This document shows positions 60,925 through 64,000 of a stretch of DNA of 64,000 bases, one piece after another. The notes beneath the pieces were generated by a model, which was not told where the DNA came from, did not search any database, and was given only the letters and a program-made list of their open reading frames with translations. Made by a program: the position numbers and the translations under genes. Location of the stretch: positions 1,054,001 through 1,118,000 of the forward strand of contig NZ_CP023439.1 in NCBI RefSeq assembly GCF_002354895.1, written 5' to 3'. Source of the stretch: Thauera sp. K11 (lineage in GTDB: Bacteria > Pseudomonadota > Gammaproteobacteria > Burkholderiales > Rhodocyclaceae). The stretch's first letter is position 1. Each line of letters begins with the position of its first letter.

Positions 60925-63644
60925 ATGCCGATTGCTATCGAAGAACCGATCAACACGTATCCCGCCAGCGGTCAGGGCGAACCCGGGATTGCCGGAGTGA
61001 CGGATGCGCCGGGCGTTCCCGTGGTGACGCTGGCGGATGCGGTGGTCCTGGAGACCAACAGCACGTACAGCCCGAACATGCAGTTCGTGGTGACGCTGTC
61101 GGAAGCGGCGACGGCGGAGGTTCGCATCGACTACCGGACGATCGGCAAGACGGCAACGGACGGCGGCGATTACGACGCGGTCTCGGGCACGCTGGTGGTC
61201 GCTGCGGGCCAGACCAGCGCGGTGATCGCGATCACCACGTACGGCGGCTCGGCGGTGGAGTTCGACGAATCGTTCGTGCTGGAGCTGACCAATGCCCGGG
61301 GAGCGCAGTTCGCCGACGGTGCGGTGAGCCTGCGCGCGGCCGGCACGATCCTGGACAACGACGGCACGGGCGCGAAGCTGGCATTGCTGGTGGGCGATGC
61401 GGAGGTCGTGGAAGGCCACAGCGGCCAGCGCGAGGTGGTGTTCGAGGTGCGGCTGTCGCAGCCGGTGGATCAGGCGGTGACGGTCAACTACACCACTGCA
61501 CCGGGCACGGCCAGTTCGGGTGTGGACTTCGCACCGGTCAGCGGTACGCTGACCTTCCTGGCGGGTCAGACGGTGGCGACGGTGCACGTGCCGGTGTACG
61601 GCGACACGGCCGTGGAGAGCACCGAGCAGTTCTCGCTGGTGCTGTCGGCGCCGGGGGGGCGGGTGCCGAGGGCGTGGGCAGGATCCTGGACGACGATGCC
61701 GGCGGTGGCGTCGTGCCGGTGATCAGCATCGAGCCGGCGCAGGTGTTGGAGTCCAACAGCACGTACAGCCCGACGATGGAGTTCGTTGTGCGGCTGTCGG
61801 CGCCGACCACGCAAACGGTGCGGGTGAGCTATGCGACGGTGGCCGGCACGGCGCTGGCCGGCAGCGACTACGTCGCCACCAGCGGCACGCTGACGTTCGC
61901 GCCGGGGCAGACCAGTGCGGTGATCGTGGTCACGCCGTATGGCGGCACCGCCGTGGAGCCGGACGAGACGTTCGTGCTGCGGCTGACCAACCCCCAGAAC
62001 GCCGCGCTGGCCGGCGGGGTGGCGGCGCTCGATGCCATCGGCACCATCATCGACAACGATGCCCCGGCAGCGGTGGACGGCCTGCCGATCCTGAGCGTGG
62101 CCGACGTCCAGGTGCAGGAGGCGCCCGGCGGCGCCACCGCCGTGTTCACGCTGAACCTGTCCAGCCCGACGGCCGCGGCGGTCAGCGGGCAGTTCGCGGT
62201 CGTGGCCGGCACGGCCAGCGCCGGGGCGGACTTCACGCCCGTCTCCGGTACGTTCCTCATCGAGCCGGGCCAGAGCGCGTTCACCGTCGAGGTTCCCATC
62301 CTCGACGATGCGCTCGACGAGCCCACCGAAACCTTCGTGCTGCGGCTCTCCGAAATCAGTAACGCCGGTTTTGCAGGAACGGATACGGAACTGTGGGCGA
62401 TTGGCGAGATTGTGGATGATGACGTCACCCCGGGTGTTGCCGTTGCGGCCGGTGGGGATCTCGAGGTTGCCGAAGGCCAGGCTTTCGGGCGCACCGTGAA
62501 TTTCACCGATGGCGCCGACGCAGGCGCAAATGGCTGGACCTACGAAATCGACTGGGATGGCGATGGCCTGGCCGACGAAACCGGAAGTCTCGCCCCTGGC
62601 AACAGCAGTTTCGACATCAGTCATGTCTATCCGGATGGTCCGGCCGCGACCGTAGTCACGGTGAAGGTGATCGACGAAGCGGGTATGGATGAAGCCAGCG
62701 CAAGCTTCACTGTGGCGGTAACCAACGTTGCGCCGGTTATTGCACTGACCGGTGCCGGCAGCGTCGACGAAGGCAGCGCTTACATGCTGAACTTCGGCAC
62801 GCTGGCCGACCCGGGTGCGGACGCCGCCACCGAGTTCGCCGCGCTTGGTGGCAACGCCAGCCACACCTATGCCGATGACGGCAATTACGGCATCACCCTC
62901 AGCGTCACCGACGAGGACGGCAGCTTCGTCGCCGGCAGCAAGTCGGTCACCGTCGAAGGGAACGTGCTGCCGCCGGAGACGGTGCGCATCGGCGAGGCGC
63001 CGACGCGGGTCACCTCGGGCAATCCGAACGCGATCGCCGACGCCTGGCTGGGGGACAAGGTCTCCGCCATCGTCCACAAGGCCGATGCCACCGATACGGG
63101 CGAGGCGTGGAGCGCGGTCAATTTCAGCGGAACGAACGCCACCACGCTCGCCGGCGTCGATCATTACTCCGGCGACCTGGGCGTCAGCGGCCAGTCCGCC
63201 GCCACCAGCAGCGTGCGGCAGGAAATCGACGGCCGCGAAGTGCTGCGCATCGAACTGGGACAGGCCGCGAGCAAGGTCACCGTCGATCTGTCGCGCTTCT
63301 ACCTCAACGACGACGGCACGCTCCATGCCGAAAGCGGGCGTCTGCGCCTGCTCGACGCCAGCGGCAACGTGGTGGACGAAGCCACGTTCGTCGCCGATTC
63401 GACCACCGGCGGCAAGACCGTGAGCCTGGATTCGACGGCGGACTTCACCGCCGTCGAAATCAGCGCCGGGGCCTACGACGGGACGGACTTCGTGTTCGGC
63501 GCCTACGCCGGCGCGGGGGGCGGTTTCGCCACCGGCGTCTATGCCGACGGTGCCGGGCTCCACGGCAGTGACTTCCTGGTGAACTGGGTGGAGTTCGAGT
63601 TCCAGCCGGTGGGGACATTGCAGCCGAACCCGCTCGATCTTTGA
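60925..63644 (+). pseudogene. Calx-beta/PKD repeat surface or secreted protein, frameshifted in a G7 tract
   Basis: A gene in two frames: 60925-61722 (stops early after VASCR) and a second frame that carries on to 63644. Adding one G in the run at 61653-61659 would join them into about 906 aa and restore the LSAPGGAGAEGVGRILDDDAG sequence expected there (in two parts). The product has no N-terminal signal peptide. Four Calx-beta modules each end in a DND/DDD motif; modules 1 and 3 share NSTYSP. PKD-like beta domains (IDWDGDGLADETGS, VTDEDGSF) and a C-terminal beta domain follow. This suits a type I-secreted adhesin or matrix protein. The shift may be a true mutation, phase variation or a sequencing error. 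Confidence 0.75.
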
Positions 63645-63777
63645 TGCGACGGGGCGGGCGCGTCGGCGTATTTGACGGTCCCGCCCCGGCTGGAACACAA
63701 GCCATTGAAAGCAATTGATTTTATATCTGGCGCCGATCTTGCTTGAGCGTCAGGCAGAAACCCTTACCGGAGGTCGC

Positions 63778-64000
63778 ATGTTGCCCACTACCCTGAAGAA
63801 ACTGGGTGCCGCCGCAGTCCTGGCCGCAGCGCTGGCTGCGCCCGCATCCGCTGCCGTGCTGGTCCAGCAACGCCCCGCGGACGGCGGACCGGGCTTTCTC
63901 TCGGCCAACAGCGTGGGCTACCAGAACGGAGACACGTTCGTCCTGGGCGGCGACAGCGAACTGCAAGGCATCGCCTGGTGGGGGACGGAGGCCGGCCCGG
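63778..64000 (+). CDS. N-terminal part of an exported protein (runs off the window)
   Basis: 74 codons visible. A typical signal peptide (LPTTLKKLGAAAVLAAALAAPASA) with predicted cleavage before AVLVQQRPADGG, behind GGAGGTCGC. The mature start with Gly/Asn/Ser-rich sequence resembles the beta-sandwich proteins that end in a PEP-CTERM sorting signal in Rhodocyclales, but that C terminus is outside the window, so the family is not assigned. Confidence 0.7.
   Translation, partial: MLPTTLKKLGAAAVLAAALAAPASAAVLVQQRPADGGPGFLSANSVGYQNGDTFVLGGDSELQGIAWWGTEAGP

Noticed and set aside
63651..63688. GGGGCGGG...CCCGCCCC inverted repeat as terminator of the Calx-beta gene
   Set aside because: The loop is over 20 nt and no T run follows; in such GC-rich sequence this pairing is expected by chance.

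Overview
The window reads as chromosome of a high-GC betaproteobacterium, most likely Rhodocyclales near Thauera/Azoarcus. This is inferred from gene order (gyrA-serC-pheA-hisC-tyrA-aroA/cmk-rpsA-ihfB-lapAB and thrS-infC-rpmI-rplT-pheST-ihfA), from the aromatic-degradation and PQQ-alcohol-oxidation accessory genes, and from a phasin that implies polyhydroxyalkanoate storage. No 16S or marker search could be run, so the genus is only a guess.

Layout. 1-2.3 kb: the end of an aromatic meta-cleavage operon (acylating acetaldehyde dehydrogenase, 4-hydroxy-2-oxovalerate aldolase, 4-oxalocrotonate tautomerase). 2.4-7.6 kb: a monooxygenase-fold membrane protein, purL and a DksA with a degenerate zinc finger. 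7.9-14.8 kb: an alcohol/aldehyde oxidation regulon. A c550 cytochrome, a quinoprotein-associated binding protein and an outer-membrane MetA-family protein run leftward. An aldehyde dehydrogenase, a DUF779 protein and an AcoR-like sigma54 activator run rightward. The two arms diverge from a region with two face-to-face sigma54 promoters and repeated TGCTCCA/TGGAGCA half-sites. A third sigma54-type promoter and a compact palindrome of the same half-sites precede the activator gene. 15-18.2 kb: gltX, convergent with an E. coli-like hipBA toxin-antitoxin pair whose promoter carries three TATCG-N7-CGAT operators at exact 26-bp intervals. 18.4-30 kb: phasin, a PAS-kinase/LuxR-type response-regulator pair, mnmC, a DUF808 membrane protein, an M1-type peptidase coupled to a ChaN/PDZ protein, and a CHASE-PAS-GGDEF diguanylate cyclase.

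30.3-45.2 kb is a collinear housekeeping run: gyrA, serC, the aromatic amino-acid genes (including a fused aroA-cmk), rpsA, ihfB, lapA, lapB, ugd and cysM. It is followed by a ydbH-ynbE-ydbL lipid-transport cluster coupled to a DEDD exonuclease. 49-56.9 kb: tRNA-Val, then thrS-infC-rpmI-rplT, pheS-pheT-ihfA and a MerR regulator, then tRNA-Pro. infC starts at an AUC codon.

Right of tRNA-Pro (57-64 kb) the DNA changes character. It is less GC-rich, with a DUF4760-like membrane protein, a serine-protease/nuclease fusion that is the best candidate here for an undescribed conflict or defence effector, a histidine-kinase remnant, a Calx-beta surface protein broken by a one-base shift in a G7 tract, and the start of an exported protein that leaves the window.
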